Below the pieces are notes generated by a model that saw only the letters and a list, made by a program, of their open reading frames with translations, did not search any database and was not told the origin of the DNA. Positions 1 to 8,288 of a DNA stretch of 53,046 nucleotides are shown in pieces. Numbering within the stretch: the stretch's first letter is position 1; the number at the start of each line of letters is the position of its first letter. A program made the position numbers and the translations under genes. The stretch is from Candidatus Neomarinimicrobiota bacterium (GTDB lineage Bacteria; Fidelibacterota; Marinisomatia; Marinisomatales; S15-B10), in the NCBI GenBank assembly GCA_012964825.1, contig DTTI01000075.1, positions 14,488 to 67,533 on the forward strand. The letters are read 5' to 3'.

Positions 1-1325
1 CCGATGTTTCTTACCCTTCCCAAGAATTCTTCGCGGTTGGGATACTCTATTTTTTCATAATCACCGACAAATTCTACTTTAGGACCAGGAAAATATTGCT
101 CATCGTATTCAAGGATGTAATTCTGATCTATCACTAGTTTTCCCAAGGTAGTTTCCATAATGATCACATCGAGGTTCTCAGCAAGTTTGTATCCAACAAT
201 GACAGTGCCGTTTTTTAAAGTAATTTTGTGTCGTAATACTGGAAGCTTCAAAATGTTCAGGACATCTTCGTCAAGTTCAGGGAGCCCTTTTTCAGCAAAC
301 TCGTAATAGCGGACCACACCTTTTAAAGAATCGATCTGGGTGCGAAAAAATGACATGCTTGTACCCAAGGAAAAGAAAAGTGAGTCTGATTCATTTTTTT
401 GGCTTGTGATGCTGTCAACGATACTTACTGAAAGATTTCCAATCTGATCCTTCAATGCCGCATCAGTCTGTCGAATGACCGTGCCCATAGAATCAGCGAC
501 TTGTGTCTGTCTGGTCCGTGTTGTATCAATTCTGGCACTCAGTTGATCTATACGTGATTTGCTTTCTTCCAGATCGGTGGTGAGTTTTTTCTCCCGATCA
601 AGAAAAGAAACCATTTCCTGTTTGGCCGTACCGTAATCGGCGACTGTCTGCCTCAACTCTTCCATCTCTTTCGTCATTTCCTCTACGCTTTTTACAACTT
701 CGAAGAAAAGATCCACCGAATCGGACTCAAAGATAAACGTGCTTCCCGTTTCGAGACTATCTGGTGGTAACGGCAGAGCTGATTCAATTGTGCGGAGTTC
801 TTCTACCAGAACGCGAGCATTTGATTCAATGGCACTTTTCTCAATTTCATCGATTACCTGATCAATAGCACTGCCGGAAACGGAGAGAGAATAACTGGCA
901 TATTTGGCTTCCAGATTGTTTCGGCCTCTGGTTGTGGTTGCGTAAGATTTACTGTCCGTAGGTAGATAGCCGATGAATGCGTCCAAATCAAAAATTAGAT
1001 CTTTGAAAGTGGTTTCTTCCTGAGATTGGAGACTTGTCATTTCATTGTTTTCACTTGTTGTAATCAGTTCATCAGACAAGGCTGTAATGGTAGCATCTAC
1101 GCGGCTTTCAGATAGTGTGATTAGAGTGCCGATGTTTTTCCGTGCCCGGTTGGCAGTGGGGAAAAACTCCAGTCGCTCCTGGGCTGATCCTCCGGCGGTG
1201 GGAACTTGAGCAGTGGTGGCTATCGGTTTAGGCGGTGAAGGGCGCGACTGCAATGTTTGAGAACCGCCGCAGCCCCAAGTCATGGCTAGAACAATGAGAC
1301 AAAGAAACAACCGAGGAATATTCAT
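1..1325 (-). CDS. Coiled-coil lipoprotein, 3' end beyond the window
   Basis: An open frame starts at ATG 1325 and runs off the left edge (about 441 codons visible, no stop). The first 19 residues form a signal peptide ending in TWGC, so Cys19 is a likely lipidation site. A low-complexity Pro/Ser/Thr linker follows. Residues about 210-290 are rich in Glu, Lys, Gln and Leu in heptad-like spacing, so a coiled coil is likely. The last visible stretch looks like a small beta-rich domain (hydrophobic/charged alternation, with a GTVIVGYKL stretch). The start overlaps the stop of the upstream HEAT-repeat lipoprotein as ATGA, so the two are translationally coupled. I do not recognise a named family. 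An envelope-associated structural or scaffolding role is inferred from the lipobox and the neighbours only. Confidence 0.75.
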   Translation of the reverse strand, partial: MNIPRLFLCLIVLAMTWGCGGSQTLQSRPSPPKPIATTAQVPTAGGSAQERLEFFPTANRARKNIGTLITLSESRVDATITALSDELITTSENNEMTSLQSQEETTFKDLIFDLDAFIGYLPTDSKSYATTTRGRNNLEAKYASYSLSVSGSAIDQVIDEIEKSAIESNARVLVEELRTIESALPLPPDSLETGSTFIFESDSVDLFFEVVKSVEEMTKEMEELRQTVADYGTAKQEMVSFLDREKKLTTDLEESKSRIDQLSARIDTTRTRQTQVADSMGTVIRQTDAALKDQIGNLSVSIVDSITSQKNESDSLFFSLGTSMSFFRTQIDSLKGVVRYYEFAEKGLPELDEDVLNILKLPVLRHKITLKNGTVIVGYKLAENLDVIIMETTLGKLVIDQNYILEYDEQYFPGPKVEFVGDYEKIEYPNREEFLGRVRNI

Positions 1326-2503
1326 TTTTCCAGTTTAGAAGCTTCTAACGCTTTTTCCTGGGCGATGAGGCCAGCATTTCTGATCTTTGTTTTGTACGTA
1401 TCGTAGGCACCTAGTGTATGCGCAAGTTCAATGATGTATGGGTAATATTCGTAGCTTTCAGGATCTTCCAGCATGGGGAGGATCAATTCAAATGTTCCCG
1501 GATCTCTGAAGTTACCGAGATTCAGGATTGCCTTGACTCGGAGCGACCGCGGCACATTATCTTGCATGGCGATCTCAACAAGAGTTGGTTTCACTACCGG
1601 GTCGTTGAAATTACCCAATGCATCTAGAAGTGTGCTGAGAAGGGAGTAGTAGGATGCTTGTCCCTGACTGTAGGTATCCAGCAATGCGAGAATGAGACGC
1701 TCTTCCTTCACATCTTTCATAGTGTGAATGGCGAAATCACGGATCTGAGACTCCATAGAGGGATCGGTGAGCATTTCAACGAACATTCCCACAATTCTGG
1801 CATCATTTTTTCTTCCGGCGAGGATTTCTAGTGAACGGTTTCTGGTCTTTACATCTAACGACTCATCTTTTGCCAAGAAAATGAGGACGGGAACAACTTC
1901 GTTCTCATCCATAGATGCCAAGGTGTTGGAAACCATGGTAGCGGTACTGTAAAAAGCGGCCCTACTCCGCTCATAAATGTCTATGAGTGCAAGGACCTTA
2001 TTCTCGGGTTTAACGTTCTTGAGACTTTTGAAGGTGGCGGCCTGAACTTGTCTGAGTTTATCATCCACTGCAAAGATAGATTCCATCAGAGCGCCTGAAG
2101 CAACGGGGTCTTCCTGAAATTCTGAAAGAACTCCCACACTGGTGATCATCAGTTCAATATTGAGTGCTTTGGCCTTTTTTACATATTCGGCCAGAGCGTC
2201 GAGGGCGAGGGGGTGCTGTGTTTCCGCCATGGCGCGGACGGCCGATTTTCGCACATCCAGATGCTGTTCCTCATCCTGATAAATGGCAATGAGTTCTTCC
2301 AGCGCACCCATGTCGCCTTCAATGTAGGAGACGCGAAGTTCTTCAACCGTTTGCGGAGAGACGGCCTCAACTTCACCCTTTTTACTCAAGCGGTTGAAGA
2401 GATTTTTTGCCTGGGAACATCCTGTTGATGACAGACTCGTAAACACAATCAGCAACGCGACAGACCACCTTTTCACCCTTGGATTAATATTCAACTTTCT
2501 CAT
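1322..2503 (-). CDS. HEAT-repeat lipoprotein
   Basis: 393 residues. The N-terminus is basic, then hydrophobic, and ends in the lipobox SSTGC (Cys29), so the mature protein is probably an inner- or outer-membrane lipoprotein. The rest is built of repeating 30-40 residue helical pairs with phrases such as 'LDALAEYV', 'VLIFLAKDESLDVKTRNRSLEIL' shortened forms and 'RVKAILNLGNFRDP', typical of HEAT/PBS-lyase-like repeats that form a superhelical protein-binding surface. No catalytic motif is visible. It overlaps the lpxH-like gene upstream by 20 bases and the coiled-coil lipoprotein downstream by 4, so the three are probably one operon. The binding partner is unknown; the coupled coiled-coil lipoprotein is the obvious candidate. 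Confidence 0.8.
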   Translation of the reverse strand: MRKLNINPRVKRWSVALLIVFTSLSSTGCSQAKNLFNRLSKKGEVEAVSPQTVEELRVSYIEGDMGALEELIAIYQDEEQHLDVRKSAVRAMAETQHPLALDALAEYVKKAKALNIELMITSVGVLSEFQEDPVASGALMESIFAVDDKLRQVQAATFKSLKNVKPENKVLALIDIYERSRAAFYSTATMVSNTLASMDENEVVPVLIFLAKDESLDVKTRNRSLEILAGRKNDARIVGMFVEMLTDPSMESQIRDFAIHTMKDVKEERLILALLDTYSQGQASYYSLLSTLLDALGNFNDPVVKPTLVEIAMQDNVPRSLRVKAILNLGNFRDPGTFELILPMLEDPESYEYYPYIIELAHTLGAYDTYKTKIRNAGLIAQEKALEASKLEK

Positions 2504-3233
2504 TCTCCCAACTTTTCAGGAAAAGACTTTCTCCATCAAAATAACCGTAGGAATGATACTTAATCCAGTCACCGAGGATGAGAAACTGACCATTCTCCAG
2601 CCGGATATCCTTATGCTGATGATAATGCCCCATGATGACATAATCAATACCATTTTTACACTGTTCCTCAGAGTATTGCGTCAGTTCTTCAACAATTTGT
2701 TCTTTCTGTTCTGGCGTGTAGTGGTCGTAGTCCCCGTTTCTTGAAAAGTTTTTTGCGATGGCATAAGCAATGTCCGGATGAAGCCATCGATAAAAAAATA
2801 TAAATACACGATTCCGTAGAAGGCCCCGAAGTGCACGGTAACCCCGATCCCAAGACAGCAGGCCGTCTCCATGGTTGATCAGGAATCGTTTTCCTTCTAT
2901 GTCGAGGGTGACTCCCTTTGGGTATACTTTATTGAAAAGTGTCTCCTCCAGGAATTCCCGCCCCCAGAAGTCGTGATTCCCCGGAATAAAGTGGAGATTC
3001 ACACCATTTAACTTTGCATCATTGAGGACAGTCAAAATATCGAAATACGCTTTCGGCATGACATGTTTGTATTCGAACCAAAAATCGAACAGATCACCCA
3101 CGATAAAGAGCGTTCCTCCCGTTCCGGCGACGTGCCGGACGAACTCAATCAGTCGTTCGCGCTTTCCGACCTCATCGGCGGAGCCGTTCAGACTCAGGTG
3201 AACATCTGATATGAAATACAGAGGAAGCTTCAC
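2484..3233 (-). CDS. lpxH: UDP-2,3-diacylglucosamine diphosphatase-like metallophosphoesterase
   Basis: A calcineurin-type phosphoesterase with the expected metal-binding motifs in order: DVH near the N-terminus, GDLFDFW, GNHDFW, a central HGD and GHYHQH. The GDLFDFW form and the length (about 250 residues) match the LpxH/LpxH2 group, which hydrolyses UDP-2,3-diacylglucosamine to lipid X in lipid A synthesis at the cytoplasmic face of the inner membrane. I chose GTG 3233 because it places the first motif ten residues from the start as in the family; a TTG at 3266 would add 11 residues and neither has a clear ribosome binding site. The gene heads the leftward lipoprotein operon. A YbbF-type phosphoesterase of other specificity cannot be excluded. 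Confidence 0.82.
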   Translation of the reverse strand: MKLPLYFISDVHLSLNGSADEVGKRERLIEFVRHVAGTGGTLFIVGDLFDFWFEYKHVMPKAYFDILTVLNDAKLNGVNLHFIPGNHDFWGREFLEETLFNKVYPKGVTLDIEGKRFLINHGDGLLSWDRGYRALRGLLRNRVFIFFYRWLHPDIAYAIAKNFSRNGDYDHYTPEQKEQIVEELTQYSEEQCKNGIDYVIMGHYHQHKDIRLENGQFLILGDWIKYHSYGYFDGESLFLKSWENEKVEY

Positions 3234-3303
3234 AGCGCAGGAACTTAGTTTAAGGCTTCTCGTCAATCAAATAAAATGTGGGGAGTAATGTGCGTTGCCT
3301 CAC

Positions 3304-3332
3304 TTGACATAAGATATTTTTCTGCCTATGTT
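3304..3332 (+). promoter_or_regulatory. Sigma70-type promoter for the 3398 gene
   Basis: TTGACA (3304-3309), a 17-base spacer and TATGTT (3327-3332) give a near-consensus housekeeping promoter in the divergent intergenic region, about 65 bases before ATG 3398. Confidence 0.6.
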
Positions 3333-3397
3333 TTATGTGACATGTGGAGTTTGGATTAAAAGGAACTCACACTTATTATCTTGAGTAAGAAAATGAG

Positions 3398-6300
3398 ATG
3401 AAAAGACTTATTTTAATTACACTGTCAATTTTTCTGGTGGCCGATTTTGCCTCAGCTCAGGTATTTGGGCAGAACAAGGTCCAATACAGGAAATTCGACT
3501 GGCAATTTATCCAGTCTCCCCATTTTGATATTTATTTTTACAATGGAGGTCAGCCTCTGGCTGAGTTTACAACGGAAGCAGTAGAAGAAGCTTACTCTCA
3601 GGTCTCCAGATATCTCGACTGGCAACTCCGGAAGCGCGTTTCCATCATCATCTACAATTCACATAATGATTTTCAACAGACCAATGTTACGATGGAATAC
3701 ATGCCTGAGGGTGTCGGCGGCGTGACGGAGCTTTTTAAGAACCGGATCGTGATCCCTTTCGAAGGTTCTTATGATCAGTTTCGTCATGTGATCCACCACG
3801 AACTTGTCCACGCCATGATCAATGATCTGGTGTACGGTGGTTCAGTGCAAAGTATTGTCTCCAACAGAGTACAGCTGGTGATTCCTCTTTGGATGAATGA
3901 AGGTCTTGCCGAATACCTTTCCAGTCAGTGGGATACTCAGGCGGATATGATAATGAGGGACGTGGCCGTACACGACAGGATTCCTGAGATTCAAGAACTG
4001 AACTATTATCTAGCCTATAAGGGTGGGCAGTCGGTCTGGAAGTTTGTTGTTGAGAAATACGGCTGGCAGAAAGTGGGTGAGATATTTGCCCAGTCCAAAC
4101 GGCGGCAGGATGTAGAGAGAGGATTCCAAAAGTCTATGGGACTGAGTTTTGAGGACCTTACGGACCAGTGGCACAAAAATCTGAAAAAAGAATACTGGCC
4201 TGACGTAGCCGGCAGAGACGAGCTTGAAGACTACGCCCAGCAAGTTACAGATCACAAAGAGATCAACAACTATTTCAACATTTCTCCAGCTCTTTCTCCC
4301 GATGGGAGCCGTATTGCAATTATCAGTGACCGAAGTGGTTATTCTGACGTTATGTTGATCTCTGCAAGTGATGGTGAATTGATCAAGAAACTTGTAAAAG
4401 GAAACCGGACGCCGGATTTTGAAGAGCTGAAGCTTTTACAGCCGGGGATATCCTGGGCTCCGGATGGGAAACATATTGTTCTCGCCGCAAAAGCGGGCGG
4501 CTCTGATGCGTTGTTTCTTATTGATGTGGATAGCGGGGAAAAAGAAAAAATCACCTTTGAACTTGACGGTCTTTTCACTGCCGCGTGGAGTCCTGACGGA
4601 AAAAAAATCGCCTTTGTTGGCAACAAGAACGATGCTAGTGACCTTTATATCTACGATTTAAAGAGCAAGGAACTGGAAAATCTGACCAATGATGTCTTTT
4701 CTGACTCAGAACCGACTTGGTCTCCCGATGGTCAGTACATTGCTTTCGTTTCGGACCGTGGTGAATTTCCCGAGGCTCCAGATGATTTCAATATGTTCCA
4801 GCACGGCTATGACCAGACTGATCTTTTTCTTATGGAGTTTGAGACGAGAAAAATTGAGCGGCTCACCGATACACCTTTCAGGGAGAACTTTCCTGTTTTC
4901 GCCCATACATCTAATGCTCTGGCTTACACATCAGACGCCAGCGGTGTATGGAACCTCTATATACTTGATCTGGATAAAGATGAATCTCGGTCCATCAGCA
5001 ATGTCCTTACCGGTATCTTCCAGCTCAGCTTGTCGAGAGATGATCAGATGCTGGTTTTCTCAGGCTATTCGGGGGTTGGTTGGGATATTTATTCTCTCAG
5101 CAATCCTCTTTCGCATGAAGAGATGGAGGTTAAACCTTCTAATTTCGTTCTGACGGGTACAGATGAGGATCCTCTTGATCTTGTAAAGGCCGAGAAAGAC
5201 ACAGTTGGGCAGAGGATTGAATTAGAATGGGCAGATAATGCTTTTGCCAGATGGATTTTTGCTCCAGAATATGCGCACTATAATGATGGGATTTTTGATT
5301 CGACCACTGTGGAGTCTATTGAACCACTTGCTGTATCGAGTTACAAGGATTCAGATGGTTCATACCTTGCCCAATCTTATAAAACACGCTTTACATTGGA
5401 TCTTGTTAGTGGTCAAGCCATGTACAGCAATCTCTGGGGTGCCATGGGGACAACCATTTTTGCGTTCAGTGATATCTTGGGAGATCACCGGATTTATGTC
5501 GGCACCGAAATGGTGATGAATCTTGAAAATAGTGATTATTTTGTTATGTACAGCTATTTGAAACCACGAAATGATCTGAACGTCGGCATATTCCACACAT
5601 CAAACATCTTTGGTTCTCAGTGGAACTTTCTGAGGCTAAGATATCTCAGCATGGATATGTCTGTTTCAAGACCTATCAGCAGATTCCAGCGTTTAAATTT
5701 TGGTCTGACGAATCATTTCGTTAACAGCAAGGAGTACGTTCTCGTGGCGTACAACCAGTACTCTCTCGCCGTCGATGAATCACTTCGTATTTTGTCATAT
5801 TCTCTGAGCTGGACTTATGACAACAGTCAGTGGGGTTTTACGTCCCCATCGGACGGCTGGAGAGCTAATGCACAGTTCTCACAGAGTCTCGATCTTTTTG
5901 GATATCCTCTCGATTTCAAGACAGTCCTCTTTGATGCTCGCCGTTATTTCAGAGTCGGTAGACTCTACAGTTTTGCTTTCCGAGCCATGGGTGGATTTAG
6001 TTTTGGCGCGAATCCACAAAGATTTTTCCTTGGTGGCACGCAGAACTGGCTATTCGGTTCTGGCTATACTGATGGTAAACGTGATCCTGCCCGGTGGAAC
6101 GATGATGAGGATGCTGACATTTGGGATAGTGAAGACAGTAACTACCTTAAGGATCTTTATTTCTCGATTTTTGTACTTCCCGTCCGGGGTGCCAGGCTGG
6201 TGGAGAAAAATGGAACAAAGGTTTTCCTGACAAATTATGAATTCAGATTTCCATTTGTGAATTATCTTGCACTCGGCTTTCCGCTAAAAGTCATCTTAGG

Positions 6301-6538
6301 TAACATTCAAGGTGTTCTCTTTATTGATGCCGGTGCGGCATGGGATGAGAATTTTCAATTCCGATCTACCGATTCAGTCACGGGTCTCACCGATTTTGAT
6401 GATTTTGTTGCTACTTACGGAGCGGGATTGAGGATTAACATTGGCTATACCATCATCCGGTTCGATGCAGCCAAGGACTATACCATGCACGGCAGTTCCA
6501 AGTGGCAGTATTACATTTCTCTGGGTACCGACTTCTAG
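3398..6538 (+). CDS. Secreted HExxH (gluzincin-like) / TolB-like propeller / outer-membrane barrel protein
   Basis: 1046 residues in three parts. A signal peptide ends near ASA-Q21. Residues about 30-270 resemble the peptidase MA-like domain: HELVH at 134-138 with a downstream WMNEGLAEY in which Glu168 is the expected third zinc ligand. Residues about 285-600 carry repeated 'SPDG..IAF.SDR.G..D.Y..D' blades, a TolB/WD40-like beta-propeller. The C-terminal 400 residues alternate aromatic and polar positions, include an FFLGGTQNWLFGSGY-type segment of the Omp85/BamA-like surface antigen family and end in Phe, as barrel substrates of the BAM complex do. Predicted to sit in the outer membrane with the protease-like and propeller domains in the periplasm or outside. 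It is monocistronic with its own promoter. A second protein of the same design lies at 29969. Peptidase activity is inferred. Confidence 0.85.
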   Translation: MKRLILITLSIFLVADFASAQVFGQNKVQYRKFDWQFIQSPHFDIYFYNGGQPLAEFTTEAVEEAYSQVSRYLDWQLRKRVSIIIYNSHNDFQQTNVTMEYMPEGVGGVTELFKNRIVIPFEGSYDQFRHVIHHELVHAMINDLVYGGSVQSIVSNRVQLVIPLWMNEGLAEYLSSQWDTQADMIMRDVAVHDRIPEIQELNYYLAYKGGQSVWKFVVEKYGWQKVGEIFAQSKRRQDVERGFQKSMGLSFEDLTDQWHKNLKKEYWPDVAGRDELEDYAQQVTDHKEINNYFNISPALSPDGSRIAIISDRSGYSDVMLISASDGELIKKLVKGNRTPDFEELKLLQPGISWAPDGKHIVLAAKAGGSDALFLIDVDSGEKEKITFELDGLFTAAWSPDGKKIAFVGNKNDASDLYIYDLKSKELENLTNDVFSDSEPTWSPDGQYIAFVSDRGEFPEAPDDFNMFQHGYDQTDLFLMEFETRKIERLTDTPFRENFPVFAHTSNALAYTSDASGVWNLYILDLDKDESRSISNVLTGIFQLSLSRDDQMLVFSGYSGVGWDIYSLSNPLSHEEMEVKPSNFVLTGTDEDPLDLVKAEKDTVGQRIELEWADNAFARWIFAPEYAHYNDGIFDSTTVESIEPLAVSSYKDSDGSYLAQSYKTRFTLDLVSGQAMYSNLWGAMGTTIFAFSDILGDHRIYVGTEMVMNLENSDYFVMYSYLKPRNDLNVGIFHTSNIFGSQWNFLRLRYLSMDMSVSRPISRFQRLNFGLTNHFVNSKEYVLVAYNQYSLAVDESLRILSYSLSWTYDNSQWGFTSPSDGWRANAQFSQSLDLFGYPLDFKTVLFDARRYFRVGRLYSFAFRAMGGFSFGANPQRFFLGGTQNWLFGSGYTDGKRDPARWNDDEDADIWDSEDSNYLKDLYFSIFVLPVRGARLVEKNGTKVFLTNYEFRFPFVNYLALGFPLKVILGNIQGVLFIDAGAAWDENFQFRSTDSVTGLTDFDDFVATYGAGLRINIGYTIIRFDAAKDYTMHGSSKWQYYISLGTDF

Positions 6539-6635
6539 GTTACATTATTTGAGTTGGCGGTCTCTAATAACCGTCGAAAACCCTCTTTGTTCTTGATTTT
6601 CCTCGGAGGAATCATCAACTTCATCTTACTCAGTT

Positions 6636-7982
6636 ATGGCTAAGGCCTCACCCAAAACTGTCTTTCTCTGTTCTGAATGCGGCAACGATTTCCCCAAGTG
6701 GAACGGCAAGTGCCCTGCCTGTAATGAATGGGGCACGCTGAAAGAGTACACTCCGCCCGCTGGCGGCCGACGAGGACAAGGACGGGCGGATACTCCGCCT
6801 CTCACGTCTCTTGAAAACATCCTCGCCAATGGAAATTCGAAACGTGCCACCACAGGTATCAGTGAACTGGACCGTGTTTTAGGCGGCGGTTTCCTCAGAG
6901 GAGCCGTGGTACTGCTGGGTGGCAATCCAGGTATCGGTAAATCGACACTGGCTTTGCAGGCTGCGGTGGCGGTGAGAGGTTCAACGCTATATGTTTCAGC
7001 TGAAGAAAGTCAGGAACAGATTGGATTGAGAGCAAAAAGACTTGGCGCCTCGGGAGGAAAAGTCTCCATTACATCGGAAAATCGATGGGAAGGGATTGAG
7101 GAACAGATCAGTTTGTTGAAACCGGAATATTTTGTGATTGATTCCATTCAAACCATCTTTACAGAAAGGGGCGATGCACTTCCTGGTGCTATCAGTCAGG
7201 TGAGAGAATGCGGGCAGAAAATCCTTGATGTATGCAAGTCCCGAGGTACCACCGCAATCATTATCGGTCACGTCACCAAGGAAGGCGTTATTGCCGGACC
7301 GCGAATGCTGGAGCATATGGTGGATACAGTGCTTTACCTTGAAGGAGACACTCGTCACGACTATCGCCTACTCCGGGCGGTGAAGAATCGCTTCGGTTCC
7401 ACCAATGAAGTTGGTGTTTTTGAAATGACTGGTGAAGGGATGACGGAAGTGGAGAATCCGTCTGAAATGTTTTTGGCTGAGCGGCAATCTGATGCAGTCG
7501 GCTCGGCAGTTTTCCCCAGTATGGAAGGAACCAGAACAATCCTTGTGGAAGTTCAGGCATTGGTTTCCAATGCCAGCTTCGGAACGCCTCAGCGCAATGT
7601 TACCGGTTTCGATCTGAGACGTCTTTCAATGCTTCTAGCAGTACTGGAGAAACGGTTGGGTGTAATAGTTGGAACGAGCGATGTTTTTGTGAATGTGGTG
7701 GGTGGCATGCGAATAGATGAGCCGGCGGCGGACCTGGCAGTCATTTCCGCTGTGGCATCCAGCAAGAAAGATCAAGCAGTGCCAGGTGATACCGTCCTTA
7801 TGGGAGAAATAGGTCTTGCCGGAGAGTTGAGATCCATCGCTGGCATGGATAGCAGGCTGAAAGAAGCAAAGCGACTCGGTTTCAAACAGGCCGTCGTTCC
7901 TCACAAAGGGGCGAAGAAAGTGCAAGGGCTCCATCTGACGGCATGCCGAACCGTGTCAGAAGCCTTCAAAGCGATCTTCTAA
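6636..7982 (+). CDS. radA: DNA repair protein RadA
   Basis: 448 residues, the family length. An N-terminal C4 zinc finger (Cys12, 15, 26, 29) precedes a RecA-like ATPase with Walker A GGNPGIGKST at about 95-104, the RadA-specific KNRFG motif around residue 252, and a C-terminal Lon-protease-like domain (QALVSNASFGTPQR onward, VFVNVVGGMRI). RadA is a branch-migration helicase that processes recombination intermediates with RecA. GGAGGA at 6605-6610 is too far from the ATG to be its ribosome binding site. The Kunitz-lipoprotein gene and tgt follow directly on the same strand, so co-transcription is likely although functions are unrelated. Confidence 0.97.
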   Translation: MAKASPKTVFLCSECGNDFPKWNGKCPACNEWGTLKEYTPPAGGRRGQGRADTPPLTSLENILANGNSKRATTGISELDRVLGGGFLRGAVVLLGGNPGIGKSTLALQAAVAVRGSTLYVSAEESQEQIGLRAKRLGASGGKVSITSENRWEGIEEQISLLKPEYFVIDSIQTIFTERGDALPGAISQVRECGQKILDVCKSRGTTAIIIGHVTKEGVIAGPRMLEHMVDTVLYLEGDTRHDYRLLRAVKNRFGSTNEVGVFEMTGEGMTEVENPSEMFLAERQSDAVGSAVFPSMEGTRTILVEVQALVSNASFGTPQRNVTGFDLRRLSMLLAVLEKRLGVIVGTSDVFVNVVGGMRIDEPAADLAVISAVASSKKDQAVPGDTVLMGEIGLAGELRSIAGMDSRLKEAKRLGFKQAVVPHKGAKKVQGLHLTACRTVSEAFKAIF

Positions 7983-8027
7983 TTGAAACTCTACGGCATT
8001 TTTTCGTCGCTGACCTTTGTATGGCGG

Positions 8028-8285
8028 ATGAAATTTAGTTATAGTCGTTTGACAGCGGTTTTTCTGGCTTGCTTATTCTTTGGGTGCAATGAGCCGTGTT
8101 GGGAAGAGGATTCTGCCTGCAAGCTCGAGCCCGATCCGGGACCTTGTGAAGCGGCAATTATCATGTATTATTTTGACAAACGTTCCGGTGACTGCGAATT
8201 CTTCTATTGGGGTGGCTGTGATGGGGTTGCTCCATTTAACAGTTTGGATACATGTGAAGAGGCGTGTGTCTGCAACAGCGGGTGA
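8028..8285 (+). CDS. Small lipoprotein with a Kunitz (BPTI-type) domain
   Basis: 85 residues from ATG 8028 (an upstream in-frame TTG at 7983 would add 15 residues and spoil the signal peptide). A signal peptide ends in LFFGC, so Cys20 is probably lipidated. The mature part holds six cysteines at 31, 40, 56, 64, 76 and 80. Spacings 9-16-8-12-4 compare with 9-16-8-13-4 in bovine pancreatic trypsin inhibitor. The intervening residues also match: LEP, GPC, A-I-x-x-Y-x-F-D, GDC, F-x-Y-W-GGC, FNSLDTC. The residue after the second cysteine (the P1 position) is Glu41, so trypsin inhibition is not expected; a Glu-specific protease or a pure binding role is possible. Two extra cysteines flank the fold (24 and 82). 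It lies between radA and tgt. Function is inferred from the fold only. Confidence 0.85.
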   Translation: MKFSYSRLTAVFLACLFFGCNEPCWEEDSACKLEPDPGPCEAAIIMYYFDKRSGDCEFFYWGGCDGVAPFNSLDTCEEACVCNSG

Positions 8286-8288
8286 GGC

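Noticed and set aside
7556-7574. 8-bp stem GGCATTGG-TTT-CCAATGCC in radA
   Set aside because: Stems of this size are expected several times by chance in a window this long.
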